Shown here in pieces: positions 35,802 to 44,505 of a stretch of 64,000 nt of DNA. Position 1 is the stretch's first letter. Every line of letters starts with the position of its first letter. The position numbers were made by a program, and so were the translations under genes. The notes under the pieces are model-generated. The model was not told the DNA's origin. It ran no database searches and saw nothing but the letters and a program-made list of their open reading frames with translations. Source of the DNA: an uncultured Alphaproteobacteria bacterium (GTDB lineage: Bacteria; Pseudomonadota; Alphaproteobacteria; RF32; CAG-239); the NCBI GenBank assembly GCA_944390885.1, contig CALXRP010000001.1, positions 110,906 through 174,905 of the forward strand, written 5' to 3'.

Positions 35802-35925
35802 AAAACGCGTATAATGGTCTATTAATACAGAAAAAAACTTTAAGGCTAAGTTACGTACGTCTATGTACGTGCCAGTCGCCTTAAAGTTTTTTTCTTATTA
35901 CTAGCCTCATTCTCCGCGTTTTTTA
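35800..35925 (+). repeat. Repeat unit D2 (array 3, after leuS)
   Basis: Outer arms aaaaaacgcg (35800-35809) and cgcgtttttt (35915-35924) are perfect complements, as is the 16-bp inner stem aaaaaaactttaaggc (35831-35846) / gccttaaagttttttt (35878-35893). The tip is acgtac-gtctat-gtacgt (35853-35870). The inner stem differs from unit A at several positions on both sides, with pairing kept. It begins within the leuS stop codon. Confidence 0.9.
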
Positions 35926-35988
35926 CAGCGGCTTGAAAGGACGCATAGTATGGGAATGTTTAGAGCTAAGTCATGTATGTCTTTATAC
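35925..35988 (+). repeat. Truncated repeat unit A4 (array 3)
   Basis: Linker acagcggcttgaaagga, then the left half of a unit up to the tip (gctaagtcatgtatgtctttatac). The right half is missing; module B2 starts directly at the tip. Confidence 0.8.
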
Positions 35989-36127
35989 CTTAGGTATCTA
36001 GGCGCGCTGCGGTTGCTAACACTTTCCTAGCTTGCCAAGATGTTCCAAAGAGCTTGCAGACAAAAACAACCGGAGCAGCGGTTGTTTTTACTTAGCGCTT
36101 CTATCGCAGTTTTTACAGCGGCCTGAA
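35989..36127 (+). repeat. Repeat module B2 (array 3)
   Basis: A 139-bp near copy of B1 (27741-27879) with 6 differences by eye. The hairpin aaaaacaacc / ggttgttttt is unchanged. Here it abuts a half unit, whereas B1 follows an almost complete unit, so B has recombined or inserted at two different positions of the unit. Confidence 0.85.
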
Positions 36128-36245
36128 GGGGCTTTGTTATTGCAGATGTTTTTCTTATTTGTGGGCTTTTCCGCAAAAAATTATGGACTTGTGGCGGAAA
36201 TGCGGTTAAATTTGCTGTAAGTGAGTTTTTTATAAAAGGACAAAT

Positions 36246-36794
36246 ATGAGAAAAGTAATCGGTGGATTTTTGGCGTTATTTTGTATATCGGCCTGTGGTT
36301 TTGAGCCTTTATATGCACAGCGAGAGGATACTTCAGGATGGTATTTCAGCGGAAATTTTGATACTTCCGTCGCTTCTGAAATGGCAAAAGTTAAAGTAGA
36401 ACCGATTGCTGACCGTTTTGGACAAGAAGTTCGCAATGAACTTTTGGATTTGATTACGCCGAGAGGAATGCCGAAAGATCCACGGTATCGTTTGTTTGTG
36501 ACGCTTCAGAATAAAGAAGTTGTTCAGCAGGCACTGCGTCGTGATATTACAGCGACCCGTGAACGTGTTCGTTATTCCGTGGTATATGAGTTGGTTTCAA
36601 CAGCCAGCAATGAGACATTAGTGAGGGGCGACAGTGTGTCTTTTGTGAGCTATGATATTTTAGCGAATCCTTATTCAACAACCATGGCTCAAAAGAAAAC
36701 ACAGTCCGATGCGGCAAAAATTATTGCAAATGACATTGCTTTGCGTCTGGGCGCTTATTTTCACCGTGAGATGGGAATGCGGGGGAACTATTAG
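36246..36794 (+). CDS. lptE: LPS-assembly lipoprotein LptE
   Basis: Outer-membrane lipoprotein that plugs the LptD barrel. The 182-residue product has a type II signal peptide with lipobox Cys17 (ISACGFEPLY); the CGFxPLY start is typical of LptE. The rest fits the family's alpha/beta fold with a basic patch (RRDITATRERVRYSV). AAAGGA precedes the ATG. Its stop TAG overlaps the holA GTG start by 1 nt. It is separated from leuS by array 3, so a promoter between 36130 and 36240 is likely. Confidence 0.88.
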   Translation: MRKVIGGFLALFCISACGFEPLYAQREDTSGWYFSGNFDTSVASEMAKVKVEPIADRFGQEVRNELLDLITPRGMPKDPRYRLFVTLQNKEVVQQALRRDITATRERVRYSVVYELVSTASNETLVRGDSVSFVSYDILANPYSTTMAQKKTQSDAAKIIANDIALRLGAYFHREMGMRGNY

Positions 36795-37822
36795 TGATTT
36801 ATAAACAGGTGCAAATTGAGAAATTCTGCAAAAAACCCGATGAACAGATAAAATGTTTTCTGGTCTATGGCAGTAATGAAGGTTTGCAGGCTGAATATGT
36901 AAAGAATCTGACCAAGAGCATTAGTCCGGATATTTATGATCCTTTTCAGGTGGTATATTTTAATTGTTCTGACATCCTTTCTGACATTGGTGCATTGTCG
37001 GCGGAATATTCCAGCCAATCGTTGATGGGCGGCCGTCGGGTGATTGTTATTAAAGACGCTGATAATAATTTGACCAAACATTTGAAAGTTCTTTTGGATA
37101 ATTCGGTGTCGAACACGTTGATTATTATTTCTTCCGGCAGTTTGAACAAAAAATCTTCTTTGGTTGCTTTGGGAGAAGCTCGGGAAGATATGGGCGTGAT
37201 TGCCTGTTATGATGACCGGGACGAAGACGTGTTTTCTACCGTACGCGGAAAATTGAGCGAGAACGGCTACAGTATTAACAATGAGGCTTTGCAGCTTTTA
37301 TGTTCCCGTCTTTCCAATGACCGCAAAACAAATCTCGGCGAGATTGAAAAGCTGATAACTTATATGGGAGATAAAAAAACTGTCGGCAGTGATGATGTTC
37401 GGGCGGTTATTTCTGACGCATCTGCTTCCAGCAGCGACGATGTTTGCTATTTTACGGCCGGTGGGGATAAGGAAAAGGCGCTGCGGGCTTATCAGAAGAT
37501 GATTAATGAAGGGAATGAGCCGATTTCGATTGTGCGAACGCTGACTTATCATTTTAATAAAATTCTGACGGTGTTATCTTATATGGAAAACGGCGATAGT
37601 ATTGAACGGGCAATGGGTCGGCTGATTCCGCGAATTATTTTCTTTCGCGAAGGAAGCTTCAAGCGCCAGCTGAATATTTGGAATAAAAATAATGTTCTTG
37701 GTGTTATTGAGCTTTTGTATAAATGCGAACGGGATTGTAAAACGACAAATATGCCGGTTGAGGAGATTGTCAGTTATACGTTGATGCAGATATCTTCCAA
37801 AGCGGCAAGATTAATCCGTTAG
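36794..37822 (+). CDS. holA: DNA polymerase III subunit delta
   Basis: Clamp-loader subunit that opens the beta clamp. The 342-residue product has the delta-family pattern CFLVYGSNEGLQ (degenerate P-loop region) and a C-terminal helical collar domain. Translation starts at GTG 36794, overlapping the lptE stop (TAGTG), which implies coupling. This lptE-holA order is typical for proteobacteria. Confidence 0.9.
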   Translation: MIYKQVQIEKFCKKPDEQIKCFLVYGSNEGLQAEYVKNLTKSISPDIYDPFQVVYFNCSDILSDIGALSAEYSSQSLMGGRRVIVIKDADNNLTKHLKVLLDNSVSNTLIIISSGSLNKKSSLVALGEAREDMGVIACYDDRDEDVFSTVRGKLSENGYSINNEALQLLCSRLSNDRKTNLGEIEKLITYMGDKKTVGSDDVRAVISDASASSSDDVCYFTAGGDKEKALRAYQKMINEGNEPISIVRTLTYHFNKILTVLSYMENGDSIERAMGRLIPRIIFFREGSFKRQLNIWNKNNVLGVIELLYKCERDCKTTNMPVEEIVSYTLMQISSKAARLIR

Positions 37823-37896
37823 GCTTTTAGTTCCGAATATGTGTAACATATTATGAATGTTTTGTTTTTCGCTTATTTTCGGTTTGATATCCGAAT

Positions 37897-37930
37897 AAAA
37901 AAGCCCGCCGGGAAAATTCTCGGCGGTTTG
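37897..37930. terminator. Bidirectional terminator between holA and the DUF378 gene
   Basis: Stem with ccgccg (37905-37910) / cggcgg (37921-37926), flanked by A-rich and T-rich sequence, located between converging genes. Confidence 0.75.
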
Positions 37931-37932
37931 TA

Positions 37933-38139
37933 TTATTCTCCTATTTTTTCCCGAAAATAAGGCAAGTCCAGGATTGCAATAACGGCCGAAATTCCGACCA
38001 GCATATAAATAATCTGAGTCAGAATACCTGCCTCTCCGAAGATGAAAGAAACAAGATTAAATCCAAAGAACCCGATCAGTCCCCAGTTGATCCCTCCGAT
38101 GATGGTTAAAATTAGGGCAATTTGACGTACAATGTTCAT
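37933..38139 (-). CDS. DUF378 small membrane protein
   Basis: A 68-residue protein with two transmembrane helices and the family hallmark GGINWGLIGFFGFNLV at about residues 14-29. I start at ATG 38139, with GGAGAAGC upstream; ten additional in-frame codons lack support. DUF378 members are widespread and of unknown function. Convergent with holA. Confidence 0.85.
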   Translation of the reverse strand: MNIVRQIALILTIIGGINWGLIGFFGFNLVSFIFGEAGILTQIIYMLVGISAVIAILDLPYFREKIGE

Positions 38140-38221
38140 TTTGCTTCTCCTGTAAATAAAAGTTGGCAATTTTTACCAGTATGATATATATGCTGTGAGC
38201 ATTTTTTCAACGGAGAGGGCC

Positions 38222-38920
38222 ATGTACAGCGAAAAGTTTGCCAAAGCGATTGAAATGTTGCAAAAAGATTTTGCTTTGGAAAGATCTATTGATGAAAAAA
38301 TTTGTGCCGATCGGGACGGAAGGCCAATTCCCTGGTATACATTTCCGGCGATTGAGTATTTATCGCAATTTGATTATCGGAACAGGAAAATTTTTGAATA
38401 CGGCTGCGGTTCTTCCTCGCATTTTTGGGCGGCGAGAGCTGAAAAGGTCATTAGTATTGAAGATAATCCGAAATGGTTTGATAAATGGCAGGCAGAAATG
38501 ACGGAATCTAATCTGGAGGTTCGCTGGCGGGATGAAGGCGAGATTTATGAAAATGCCATTTTTGAACAGGAAGATTTGTTTGATGTTATTGTGATTGACG
38601 GCAAAAGACGGGCGGAATGTTGTGCGGCAGCGGTGCAAAAACTGGCTAAAGGCGGAATGATTATTCTTGATGACAGTGACAGGGTTAATACCAGCCAGGA
38701 GTATCGGAAGGCGATTGCAGTTCTTCAAAAAGCCGGTTTGATTCAGGTGGATTTTTATGGTTTTTGCCCAATGAACTGTTATACCAAAACAACCAGTTTG
38801 TTTTTGAGCCGGGATTTTGATTTTGAATCAAAATATGAGGTTCAGCCGATAAACGGGTTGGGAAATTTGTGGTCGATGAGCCGAAGGGAAAGAAAAGATT
38901 TTTATAAGAAAATGGCATAA
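38222..38920 (+). CDS. SAM-dependent methyltransferase-like protein
   Basis: A 232-residue protein with a class I methyltransferase core: IFEYGCGSSSHFWAAR (motif I), an acidic VISIEDN (motif II), VIVIDGKRR, and GGMIILDDSD. The substrate is unknown. ATG 38222 is preceded by GGAGAGGGCC; an upstream GTG at 38195 is less likely. It stands alone, with a terminator right after its stop. Confidence 0.75.
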   Translation: MYSEKFAKAIEMLQKDFALERSIDEKICADRDGRPIPWYTFPAIEYLSQFDYRNRKIFEYGCGSSSHFWAARAEKVISIEDNPKWFDKWQAEMTESNLEVRWRDEGEIYENAIFEQEDLFDVIVIDGKRRAECCAAAVQKLAKGGMIILDDSDRVNTSQEYRKAIAVLQKAGLIQVDFYGFCPMNCYTKTTSLFLSRDFDFESKYEVQPINGLGNLWSMSRRERKDFYKKMA

Positions 38921-38960
38921 AAAACAGGATTGCGGTTTTTAAGCCGGAATCCTGTTTTCT
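38921..38960 (+). terminator. Terminator after the methyltransferase-like gene
   Basis: aaaacaggatt (38921-38931) pairs with aatcctgtttt (38948-38958). The convergent small gene ends directly beyond, so it may serve both. Confidence 0.85.
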
Positions 38961-38961
38961 T

Positions 38962-39096
38962 TTAGTCCTCGTATCTGTTTATATGTCGATACTTATAAAT
39001 GTCGTAAGCCATTAATGTATAAGTAACGACAACAAAAGCGGCCCAAATTAATCCTGCAATCTGCCAGCCGTTTAATGAAGTTAAAAAGTTCATCAT
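38962..39096 (-). CDS. Small single-pass membrane protein (44 aa)
   Basis: Starts MMNFLTSLNGWQIAGLIW and has one helix (about residues 13-30) and a short tail rich in Tyr, Arg and Asp (YDIYKYRHINRYED). The composition and the GLIW...AY...Y pattern resemble the 50-residue protein at 4283-4435. The start is one of two adjacent ATG codons, without strong Shine-Dalgarno. No family recognised. About 160 bp of AT-rich sequence between it and the engB stop at 39256 shows nothing I can name. Confidence 0.5.
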   Translation of the reverse strand: MMNFLTSLNGWQIAGLIWAAFVVVTYTLMAYDIYKYRHINRYED

Positions 39097-39255
39097 AGTA
39101 TTTTTATTTTATTTACGGTTATAAACTGGGAAGCATAAAGCATTCCGATTAATTAATGTGTACGAGTATTTTTGTTTCATAGGCAATATAATTTAAATAA
39201 TAATTCATTTTGTAGTGGTTAATATATCTTGAAACGGCAGTTTAGTCAATATGCT

Positions 39256-39900
39256 TTATTCTGCAAGCCCGGCAATCTCGGCCCGAAGTTCTTCCAGTCC
39301 CAGCTTCTTTTCGGAGCTGGTTGTCAAAAGGCGGATGTGGGCGGCACCGTGCTTTTTGATGTTTTCCTGAGTGTCGAAAATAACTTTTTGCAGCTCTTTG
39401 GCGGAAATTTTATCTGTTTTGGTTAAGACAATCTGATAAGTAACGGCAGCGGTATCAAGCATTTTCATAATTTCTTCATCAACTTTTTTGATCCCGTGGC
39501 GTGAATCTATCAGCAGAAAAACGCGTTTCAGGTTTACTCGTCCCTGCAGATAGGCAAAAATCATTTTCTGCCATTGTTTTACCAGATTTTCAGGTGCCTG
39601 AGCAAAGCCGTAGCCCGGCAAATCTACCATCAGCAGTTTGTTACCGAGATTAAAGTAGTTCAGCTGTTGGGTGCGGCCGGGCGTGTTGGAAGCTTTAGCC
39701 AGATTTTTTTGTCCGGTCAGGGCATTAATCAGGCTTGATTTTCCAACGTTTGAACGTCCGGCAAAGGCAATTTCGCCGAGTTCGGAAACCGGAAGTTGGT
39801 CTAAGCGGGCAGCTCCGAGCATAAAGGTACAAGGACCGTAGAGGAGCTTTTTTCCGGCTTCTATTTGTTCGGGGCTAAAATCTTCCGGTTTTGTTTCCAT
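39256..39900 (-). CDS. engB: Ribosome biogenesis GTPase EngB (YsxC/YihA)
   Basis: GTPase needed for 50S assembly. The 214-residue product has G1 GRSNVGKSSL, G3 DLPGYGFA, G4 TKTD, and a TSS G5 motif near the end (TTSSEKKLG). It lies 3 bp after yidC and closes the operon rpmH-rnpA-yidD-yidC-engB. Confidence 0.95.
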   Translation of the reverse strand: METKPEDFSPEQIEAGKKLLYGPCTFMLGAARLDQLPVSELGEIAFAGRSNVGKSSLINALTGQKNLAKASNTPGRTQQLNYFNLGNKLLMVDLPGYGFAQAPENLVKQWQKMIFAYLQGRVNLKRVFLLIDSRHGIKKVDEEIMKMLDTAAVTYQIVLTKTDKISAKELQKVIFDTQENIKKHGAAHIRLLTTSSEKKLGLEELRAEIAGLAE

Positions 39901-39903
39901 AAA

Positions 39904-41589
39904 TCAAACTCCGATTTTGCGCATAATGGCCTTTTGCTGGATGATGGAGAGCAGGTTGCTCAATGTCCAATATATGATTAGACCAGAAGCAAAATGTCCG
40001 AGCATGAATGTAAAGATTAATGGCAGCAAAGCAAAAACGCGTGCCTGATCTTTATTTGTCGGCGCCGGGTTTAGTTTTTGCTGAATATACATGCTGATTC
40101 CCATCAGAATCGGCCAGATTCCGATATCTAAAATGCCGGGGATCGGGAGGTGTGACCAAACCGAAATAGTCAGCGGATCCGGCGCGGAAAGGTCTTTAAT
40201 CCAGCCGATAAACGGCGCGTGGCGAATCTCAATAGAGATATTCAGTACTTTATACAGAGAGAAGAATACCGGAATTTGGATCAGAACCGGCAGGCATCCG
40301 GCGGCAGGATTGATTTTTTCTTTGCGGTACAAGTTCATAATTTCCTGCTGCATTTTTACTTTGTCGTCTTTGTATCTTTCCTGAATTTCCAACATTTTAG
40401 GCTGAACTTTTTTCATTTTTGACATGCTTTCGTAAGATTTATTGGCAATCGGATACATTGCCAGCCGGAGCAGGGCGGCAAAGAGCAGAATCGCCCATCC
40501 CATATTGCCGATAATATGATATAAAAAGTCCAGAATGTAAAAGAACGGTTTGGTTAAGAAGTAGTACCAGCCAAAATCAACTGCCAGATCAAATTTGTCG
40601 ATATTATATGTTTTTGTGTAGTTATCCAGCAGTTTGATTTCTTTGGCGCCGGAATAAAAACGGATGTTCTGGGTTCCAATAGAGCCCGGAGCGACGTTTG
40701 TCTCTGCGCCGAGATAGTCAATCTGGTAAGTGTTTTCGGCTGTTTTGCTGAATTTGACTTTGGCATTTTGGTTGTTGCCAAGTACCAATGAACTAAACCA
40801 GTAACGGTCTCCAAATCCTACCCAGCCGCCGTTGGTTTTAAATTCTTCTCTTTCTCCTTGTTTTTTTAAGGATGAGTATTTGATTTCTTTCAATGAAGAA
40901 TCGATGACACCGAGCATTCCTTCATGAACAACGGCATTTTGAGAGTTTTTGTTTTGGTCAATTGTCCGGCTGATCAGCCCGTAAGGATAAAGGGAGATTT
41001 CTTTTCCGGTATTATTTTCAACAGACTGCTCAATGTTGAACATATAGTTTTTATCAAGGCTGATTTTGCGGATAAAACGCAGACCTTGGCCATTGTTATA
41101 TTCCAATACAAGCGGGGTTTCCGGCGTCAGTTCTTTGGTTTTGGCGTGCCATTCGGTTGAGTTATCCGGTAATTTTAAATTCCGGTCATTAGAAAGCCAT
41201 CCGAACTCTGCATAATAGGGTTCGATTGTCCGGGCCGGAGACAGAAGTTCAACATCCGGGCTGTCTTTTTCCAGGCCGGTTTTGTATTTTGAAAGATAAA
41301 GTTCGTCAAAGCGGGCGCCTTTCAGACGGATACTGCCGTAAACAGAGTCATTGGAAAATTTTATGCGTTTTTCAGAAGCAACGGCTTCAGCCGTGGTCAG
41401 GGGCTTTTCATCGATTATGATTTTATCTTCGTTTTGTGAAGCTGTTGGGCTTTCGTTTGCGGTAATGATTTCCGGTTCTGCTTTGTTTTGCGGGGCTGCA
41501 GGCGTTGTCGGAAACAGATAGTTGGTAACGAAAATGGCAATAACGGATAGTATAACGGCGAGAAACAAGCCTCTGGTTTCTTCTTTCAT
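39904..41589 (-). CDS. yidC: Membrane protein insertase YidC
   Basis: Inserts and folds inner-membrane proteins alone or with SecYEG. The 561-residue product has an N-terminal helix (about 7-24), a large periplasmic domain (about 50-345) and five C-terminal helices with the 60KD_IMP core (for example NPAAGCLPVLIQIPVFFSLY). I start at ATG 41589; a TTG at 41598 is in frame but too close to AAGGAG. Confidence 0.96.
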   Translation of the reverse strand: MKEETRGLFLAVILSVIAIFVTNYLFPTTPAAPQNKAEPEIITANESPTASQNEDKIIIDEKPLTTAEAVASEKRIKFSNDSVYGSIRLKGARFDELYLSKYKTGLEKDSPDVELLSPARTIEPYYAEFGWLSNDRNLKLPDNSTEWHAKTKELTPETPLVLEYNNGQGLRFIRKISLDKNYMFNIEQSVENNTGKEISLYPYGLISRTIDQNKNSQNAVVHEGMLGVIDSSLKEIKYSSLKKQGEREEFKTNGGWVGFGDRYWFSSLVLGNNQNAKVKFSKTAENTYQIDYLGAETNVAPGSIGTQNIRFYSGAKEIKLLDNYTKTYNIDKFDLAVDFGWYYFLTKPFFYILDFLYHIIGNMGWAILLFAALLRLAMYPIANKSYESMSKMKKVQPKMLEIQERYKDDKVKMQQEIMNLYRKEKINPAAGCLPVLIQIPVFFSLYKVLNISIEIRHAPFIGWIKDLSAPDPLTISVWSHLPIPGILDIGIWPILMGISMYIQQKLNPAPTNKDQARVFALLPLIFTFMLGHFASGLIIYWTLSNLLSIIQQKAIMRKIGV

Positions 41590-41690
41590 AATGTGCAACA
41601 GCTCCTTTTGATTTTATTTTTCAGTTTTTTTGCAATAAAAAAGATTTTATAACATATTTAATCTATATTCCGCTGTAAAGCAAGCAATTA

Positions 41691-41936
41691 TCAATGATTA
41701 TGCGGTTTTTCTTTTGGCGGAACAGGGTCGTATCCGCTGCCGCCCCAGGGGTGGCAGCGCAGTATTCTTTTTGTTCCGAGCCACAGGCCCTTGAAAATGC
41801 CGTGAATCCGAAGTGCCTCAATCATATATTGCGAGCAGGTCGGACGATAGCGGCAAACTCCGGGAAAAAGCGGAGAAATGAGGAATTGGTAAAGCTTAAT
41901 CAGCAGAATCAGCGGCAGGGTCAGGAGTTTTTTCAT
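41691..41936 (-). CDS. yidD: Membrane protein insertion efficiency factor YidD
   Basis: Small protein acting alongside YidC at the membrane. The 81-residue product has the amphipathic N-terminus, [15 protein letters not shown], and [13 protein letters not shown], all diagnostic. Its start overlaps the end of rnpA by 41 bp, as in many bacteria. Confidence 0.95.
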   Translation of the reverse strand: MKKLLTLPLILLIKLYQFLISPLFPGVCRYRPTCSQYMIEALRIHGIFKGLWLGTKRILRCHPWGGSGYDPVPPKEKPHNH

Positions 41937-42309
41937 TGGCCGATTTCTCTTTTTTTAATATTTTATTGATGCGTTTCAGTGCAATAATCATTTCTTCTTT
42001 AAGCTTGGCAAAGTTGCAGGAGGCCGTATTATGACGTCCGATCAGAACATAAGAAACGCCGGGCAGGGAATGGCGGGGAAAAATCTCCCGGGCAGCGGCG
42101 CGCAAACGGCGTTTGGTCCGGTTGCGGACATGGGCTTTGCCGATTTTTTTTGTTACGGTATATCCCAAACCGGTGCCGCCGGGAATTGATTTTACGGCAG
42201 GAATATGAAAAGCCGCCTGCAGAATCAAAGAAGATGATACCATTTTTTGACCTTGCGAAGCGACTTTTACAAAATCTTTGCGTTTTTTTAAGATAAAAAC
42301 TTCAGTCAT
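41896..42309 (-). CDS. rnpA: Ribonuclease P protein component
   Basis: Protein subunit of RNase P, which matures tRNA 5' ends. The 137-residue product has the core [23 protein letters not shown] in parts ([12 protein letters not shown] is the RNR motif). A C-terminal acidic/Lys tail of about 15 residues comes from the overlap with yidD. It follows rpmH after about 20 bp. Confidence 0.95.
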   Translation of the reverse strand: MTEVFILKKRKDFVKVASQGQKMVSSSLILQAAFHIPAVKSIPGGTGLGYTVTKKIGKAHVRNRTKRRLRAAAREIFPRHSLPGVSYVLIGRHNTASCNFAKLKEEMIIALKRINKILKKEKSANEKTPDPAADSAD

Positions 42310-42328
42310 AGTTTGCTTTCAAAGAAAA

Positions 42329-42463
42329 CTAAGCAGAAAGTCTTTTACGTCCTTTCAAACGACGGGCAGCCAGAACTTTGCGGCCGCCGACAGTTGCCAT
42401 ACGGGTACGAAAGCCGTGACGGCGTGCTCTTACCAGCTTGCTGGGTTGATATGTACGTTTCAT
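42329..42463 (-). CDS. rpmH: 50S ribosomal protein bL34
   Basis: A 44-residue basic protein starting [18 protein letters not shown] and ending GRKRLSA, the universal bL34 sequence. GGAGAAACAAA lies before the ATG. First gene of the rpmH-rnpA-yidD-yidC-engB operon. Below the usual length cut-off of ORF callers. Confidence 0.97.
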   Translation of the reverse strand: MKRTYQPSKLVRARRHGFRTRMATVGGRKVLAARRLKGRKRLSA

Positions 42464-42678
42464 TTTGTTTCTCCGGTTTTTTAGTTATTTATTTAAAATT
42501 TTCAAAGCAAAACGCAGTGAAAATTCTCGGGTTACAGCCTCTTATAGACAGTTTTTTCCGGCAAGTCAATGATTTTTTGAAAGAATTTGTTCTTGGCCTG
42601 GATATGCGAAAGGTTTATGTATTTTGTTTGTTGAGAAAATGATTTACATTTTTTTATTTTCTGTTATCTGAAAATATT

Positions 42679-43608
42679 ATGAGTAAAGGTTATCTGCAAA
42701 AATTTATAAAAGTTGATGAAATTCATACGGTTGCTTACAGAGAATATGGCAGACCTGATGGAATTCCGGTTCTTATGCTGCATGGCGGGCCAGGCGGCAA
42801 GATTGATTTTCGTATTTTGGATTTGATTGATTTAAATTTCTTTCGGGTCTTTACGATTGATCAGAGAGGTTGCGGGTTAAGTACTCCTAAAGGTGAGTTG
42901 CGCGCCAATACATTATTTCATCTCATATCTGATATAGAGAATATCCGGCAAAAGGAAAAACTAGGAAAATGTATTATTTTTGGACGTTCTTGGGGAACGG
43001 TGCTGGGATTAATGTATGCGTTAAAATATCCTCAAAATTGTTTACATTTAATATTGCGCGGAATTTTTTTAGGACGAAATACGGATGAATTGTGGACGTT
43101 TGAACAATCAAAAGTTAAGTTTCCGCAACAATGGGCTGAATTCAGTGATGGTTTGACTTCTTTTAGGCCTTTGAATGAACAATTTTATGAAAAGGTTTTT
43201 TCGGAAAATAAAAAAATTGCATTATTTTATAGCTCTAAAATGACGCATTATTTTGATATTTTGGCGACTAATAATGTTGATATTCCGGTAGAACCTGAAT
43301 CTGAAGAGAATTTAATTGCTAATAAAATTTTTCTTCATTATAGTGTGCATCATTATTTTTTTGACGATGTTTTTTGGGAACAACATCTTGGAGAGCTTGA
43401 TGTTAATGGTATTCATGGCGTTATTCTTCACGGTGGTAAAGACAATGATTGTTTGGTGGAGCAGGCTTATTATTTGCATAGCAAATGGAAAAAATCTACT
43501 TTGATTGTTGAACCTGATGTTTCCCATTGTGATAATCAGCCAGAAATTAGAAAACAAATTCAGAATATTTTTACGACATTAAAAATTTATTTTAGCCATC
43601 GTCTATAA
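42679..43608 (+). CDS. Proline iminopeptidase-like alpha/beta hydrolase
   Basis: A 309-residue serine hydrolase of the prolyl aminopeptidase family (S33): HGGPGGK near residue 35, DQRGCGLSTP, and the nucleophile elbow GRSWG (usually GGSWG). The catalytic Asp is probably in GGKDNDCLV and the His in VSHCDNQ. Codon use is clearly more AT-rich than that of neighbouring genes. It sits alone between its own AT-rich promoter region and a strong terminator, which suggests acquisition. Function as an aminopeptidase is inferred from the family. Confidence 0.85.
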   Translation: MSKGYLQKFIKVDEIHTVAYREYGRPDGIPVLMLHGGPGGKIDFRILDLIDLNFFRVFTIDQRGCGLSTPKGELRANTLFHLISDIENIRQKEKLGKCIIFGRSWGTVLGLMYALKYPQNCLHLILRGIFLGRNTDELWTFEQSKVKFPQQWAEFSDGLTSFRPLNEQFYEKVFSENKKIALFYSSKMTHYFDILATNNVDIPVEPESEENLIANKIFLHYSVHHYFFDDVFWEQHLGELDVNGIHGVILHGGKDNDCLVEQAYYLHSKWKKSTLIVEPDVSHCDNQPEIRKQIQNIFTTLKIYFSHRL

Positions 43609-43623
43609 ATACTTTTCAAAAAG

Positions 43624-43670
43624 AATCAGTCTCTTGGGATTTTTTTATCCGGTGGGAGACTGATTTTTTT
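43624..43670 (+). terminator. Terminator after the iminopeptidase-like gene
   Basis: aatcagtctc (43624-43633) pairs with gagactgatt (43656-43665), then T run. Confidence 0.9.
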
Positions 43671-43696
43671 ATCTTCATTAAAATGCTTGATGCAAA

Positions 43697-44425
43697 TTAT
43701 TTTCTGTCGCCGATAAGCTGCAACAGGTGAATAAAGATGTTGATGAAATCAAGATACAAAGACAAAGCACCGGCAACAGCTTTTTTAGAGGCTGTTTCGC
43801 TGTCTTCGTAATCAGCATACATGGCTTTGATGTTTTGAATGTCATAAGCCGTCAGTCCGGTAAAGACCAAGACGCTTATGAAAGAGATGGCATAGGACAT
43901 TCCGCTGCTTTTCAAGAAGAAAGCATTTACCAGTGAGGCAATGATTATGCCGATCAAGCCCATGAACAAAAAGCTTCCCATTCCGCTCAAGTCGCGTTTG
44001 GTTGTGTAGCCGTACAGGCTCATGGCGCCAAAAGTTGCAGCCGTAATCAGGAAAACGCGGGTGATGCTTTCTCCGGTATACAACAGCAGAATCGGGCAAA
44101 GAGATACGCCCATCAGTGCGGAATAAAGCCAAAATACCCCTTTAACCTGGGCGGCAGTTCCGCGGTTGATGACCCAGCCAAAGGCAAAGACGATAACCAG
44201 CGGTGCCAGAAAAGCAAGCCATCCGAATCCGGAAAGGCTGGCGCCTTGCGGCGTGATGTTATAAAAAATGCGCAAGATTGAAGGATTGCTGACCATCAGC
44301 CAAGAGACCAGAGCCGTAATGCAGAGGCCGCCGGCCATATAATTGAATACCTTCATCAGGTATTGGCGCAGACCTTCATTGACAACTGTCGTTTCGACAG
44401 GGGCAGTGTAAATTTTGTTTTCCAT
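43697..44425 (-). CDS. Bax inhibitor-1 / YccA family membrane protein
   Basis: A 242-residue protein with seven transmembrane helices. The sequence LTAYDIQNIKAMY near the C-terminus and the overall layout match the BI-1 family, whose bacterial members include YbhL and YccA; some of these modulate FtsH or conduct calcium. Monocistronic, GGAG upstream of the start. The precise role cannot be told. Confidence 0.88.
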   Translation of the reverse strand: MENKIYTAPVETTVVNEGLRQYLMKVFNYMAGGLCITALVSWLMVSNPSILRIFYNITPQGASLSGFGWLAFLAPLVIVFAFGWVINRGTAAQVKGVFWLYSALMGVSLCPILLLYTGESITRVFLITAATFGAMSLYGYTTKRDLSGMGSFLFMGLIGIIIASLVNAFFLKSSGMSYAISFISVLVFTGLTAYDIQNIKAMYADYEDSETASKKAVAGALSLYLDFINIFIHLLQLIGDRK

Positions 44426-44505
44426 TAAGATATTTCTCCATGTTAAGTTATATCTGTTTTTAAATATAGAAATTCTTTACGGATTAATCAAGCTTGGCGG
44501 GAGAG

